A stretch of 37,039 nt of DNA, from NCBI GenBank assembly GCA_005878385.1, contig VBMN01000076.1, positions 1 through 37,039 of the forward strand, given 5' to 3'. This DNA comes from Methanobacteriota archaeon. Its GTDB lineage: Archaea; Thermoplasmatota; Thermoplasmata; RBG-16-68-12. The translations under genes were made by a program, and so were the position numbers. Below, piece by piece: positions 35,763 to 37,039 of the stretch. The notes beneath the pieces are model-generated. The model worked only from the letters and a program-made list of their open reading frames with translations. It had not been told where the DNA came from and did no database searches. Numbering within the stretch: the stretch's first letter is position 1; every line of letters begins with the position of its first letter.

Positions 35763-35843
35763 CGTCCGCTGATCCAATCGTCAGTGAACGGACCTCGGAA
35801 GAGATATGCGACGATTACGCCCGATTGGGACGACGAGTTGGCG

Positions 35844-36854
35844 TTACGGAGTCTCGTGCCGGTAGAACTCATAGGCGGACATGGGCTTGTTGTAGTCCAC
35901 CCGCCAGGCCCGACTCACGGGAGCCTTTCCAAGGGCGCGCGCCATCTCGCGGACATGGATCGGCACGGAGCCGCAACACGAGCCGATGTAATTGATTCCG
36001 ATCGATTTCGCCTCCGAGGCGAAGGCGCCCATCGCGCGACGAGAAAGGACGAGGGTCTCCGTCTCGTACGGGAATTCCTTCGTGGCCGTGAAATCGGGAA
36101 CGTCGGGAGGCGTGCGGTAGGCGGTCGGCTGGCAGGCCACGAATCCGGTGACGGCCTTGCGCATCTCTGCGGCGATCGGCAACAGGAGCATGGGGTTCCG
36201 CAGGCAATTCACGCCGACGATGTCCGCCCCGGCGTCCCGCAGAGCCCGAGCACACTCCGCGGGGGTGTGCCCATCGTACGATATCGGGTTCTTGTCGAAG
36301 GACATCGTCACCATGCAAGGCAGGCCGGTCTTCTCGATCCGCTCGACCGCGAGGAGAGCCTCTCCGAGCCATGAGAACGTCTCCGCGACGACGAAGTCGG
36401 GTGATTCCCGCAACTGGGCGTTCAGCTGCTCGTCAAAGAGCGCCCGCACCTTGTCGCTCGAGGCGCCATCCTTCGGATCGTACATCCATGTCAGGCTGAG
36501 GTTCGCGGCCACCAGCGCGCGGTCTCGCGCGACGTCCCGCGCGAGCCGCACGGCCGCCCGGTTGATCCCGCCGACGCGGTCGGCGAAGCCGGTCGTCGCG
36601 AGCTTTTCCTTGCTCGCGTAGAACGCGAGGGATTGTAGTACCTCTGCGCCCGCGTCGAGAAATTCCTGATGGAGTTCCGTCACCGCGGCGGGATGCTCGA
36701 GGACGACCTCCGGCGTGAAAGGACCCGCTTGTACGTATCCGCGCTTCTCCAGTTCGAGGAGGTAGCCGCCGTCGCCCAGCACGACACCCTTCGAGAGCCG
36801 CTCGAGGATCCCCGGACCCCGCGATGCGGAACGATGCGATCGTTTCTGGGCCAT
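35844..36854 (-). CDS. homocysteine S-methyltransferase family protein (BHMT-like)
   Basis: VVLGDGGYLLELEKRGY, VGVNCLRNP, GSCCGSVPIHVREMA zinc-ligand motifs. Confidence 0.9.
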   Translation of the reverse strand: MAQKRSHRSASRGPGILERLSKGVVLGDGGYLLELEKRGYVQAGPFTPEVVLEHPAAVTELHQEFLDAGAEVLQSLAFYASKEKLATTGFADRVGGINRAAVRLARDVARDRALVAANLSLTWMYDPKDGASSDKVRALFDEQLNAQLRESPDFVVAETFSWLGEALLAVERIEKTGLPCMVTMSFDKNPISYDGHTPAECARALRDAGADIVGVNCLRNPMLLLPIAAEMRKAVTGFVACQPTAYRTPPDVPDFTATKEFPYETETLVLSRRAMGAFASEAKSIGINYIGSCCGSVPIHVREMARALGKAPVSRAWRVDYNKPMSAYEFYRHETP

Positions 36855-36944
36855 CGCCCGCAGAAAGGACGAGTGCGGCTTATAGTTTCACGGAGGGAGG
36901 TCGCGGGCACTAACCCTACATATGTCCCTGGCACTTCGGAGGCC

Positions 36945-37039
36945 GTGGGCGACCCGTGGGACGCGATTGTCGTCGGTGGCGGTCACAACGGCCTCGTGTC
37001 CGCGGCGTATCTCGCAAGGGCGGGCCTGCGGGTCCTCGT
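36945..37039 (+). CDS. FAD-dependent oxidoreductase (CrtI/phytoene dehydrogenase-like), 3' truncated by the window
   Basis: GTG start, VGDPWDAIVVGGGHNGLVSAAYLARAGLRVL FAD-binding motif runs off the end. Confidence 0.8.
   Translation, partial: MGDPWDAIVVGGGHNGLVSAAYLARAGLRVL

Noticed and set aside
34041-35777. 578-aa minus-strand ORF antisense to the S8 protease
   Set aside because: Low-complexity Arg/Gly/Asp-rich translation typical of a shadow ORF in high-GC DNA; the plus strand encodes a complete subtilisin.
1-37039. CRISPR array, transposase, integrase or prophage signature
   Set aside because: No regularly spaced direct repeats, no mobile-element proteins and no att-like duplications were seen.

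Overview
This GC-rich 37 kb window looks like a chromosomal segment of an aerobic archaeon, probably Thermoplasmatota-like. That affiliation is an inference from a TFB, a SUI1/aIF1, a Bat-type HTH regulator, a single-OB RPA-like protein, short leaders and archaeal TATA boxes. It is densely packed with about 43 plausible genes. I found no rRNA, tRNA, CRISPR array or transposon. Recognisable content: a 5'-truncated BoxB/PaaA-like diiron oxygenase and enoyl-CoA hydratases, queC-cupin-queD, NRDE/TANGO2, msrA, a DUF255 thioredoxin-domain protein, ALDH, endonuclease IV, thioredoxin reductase, an Rdx/SelW-like protein, an HxlR-TFB-SUI1-MDR dehydrogenase operon, a class III aminotransferase, an MFS transporter, moaA, an RGG-tailed RPA-like protein, a Rieske-like protein, stomatin-NfeD, an M20 peptidase, an MBL hydrolase, a membrane S8 protease and a homocysteine methyltransferase-like protein. 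The strongest leads are: (1) an operon joining an HxlR regulator, a general transcription factor (TFB) and a translation initiation factor (SUI1) through 4-nt stop/start overlaps; (2) a Rieske-fold protein whose two His ligand positions read Tyr and Cys; (3) a Bat-type regulator cut by one in-frame TGA in its HTH, with 40 intact codons after it; (4) an enoyl-CoA hydratase with an internal deletion and frame change; (5) a duplicated promoter-region element beside two small basic ORFs; (6) a perfect 14-bp palindrome between the TATA box and start codon of the Rdx gene. No single wholly new system can be proven from sequence alone.
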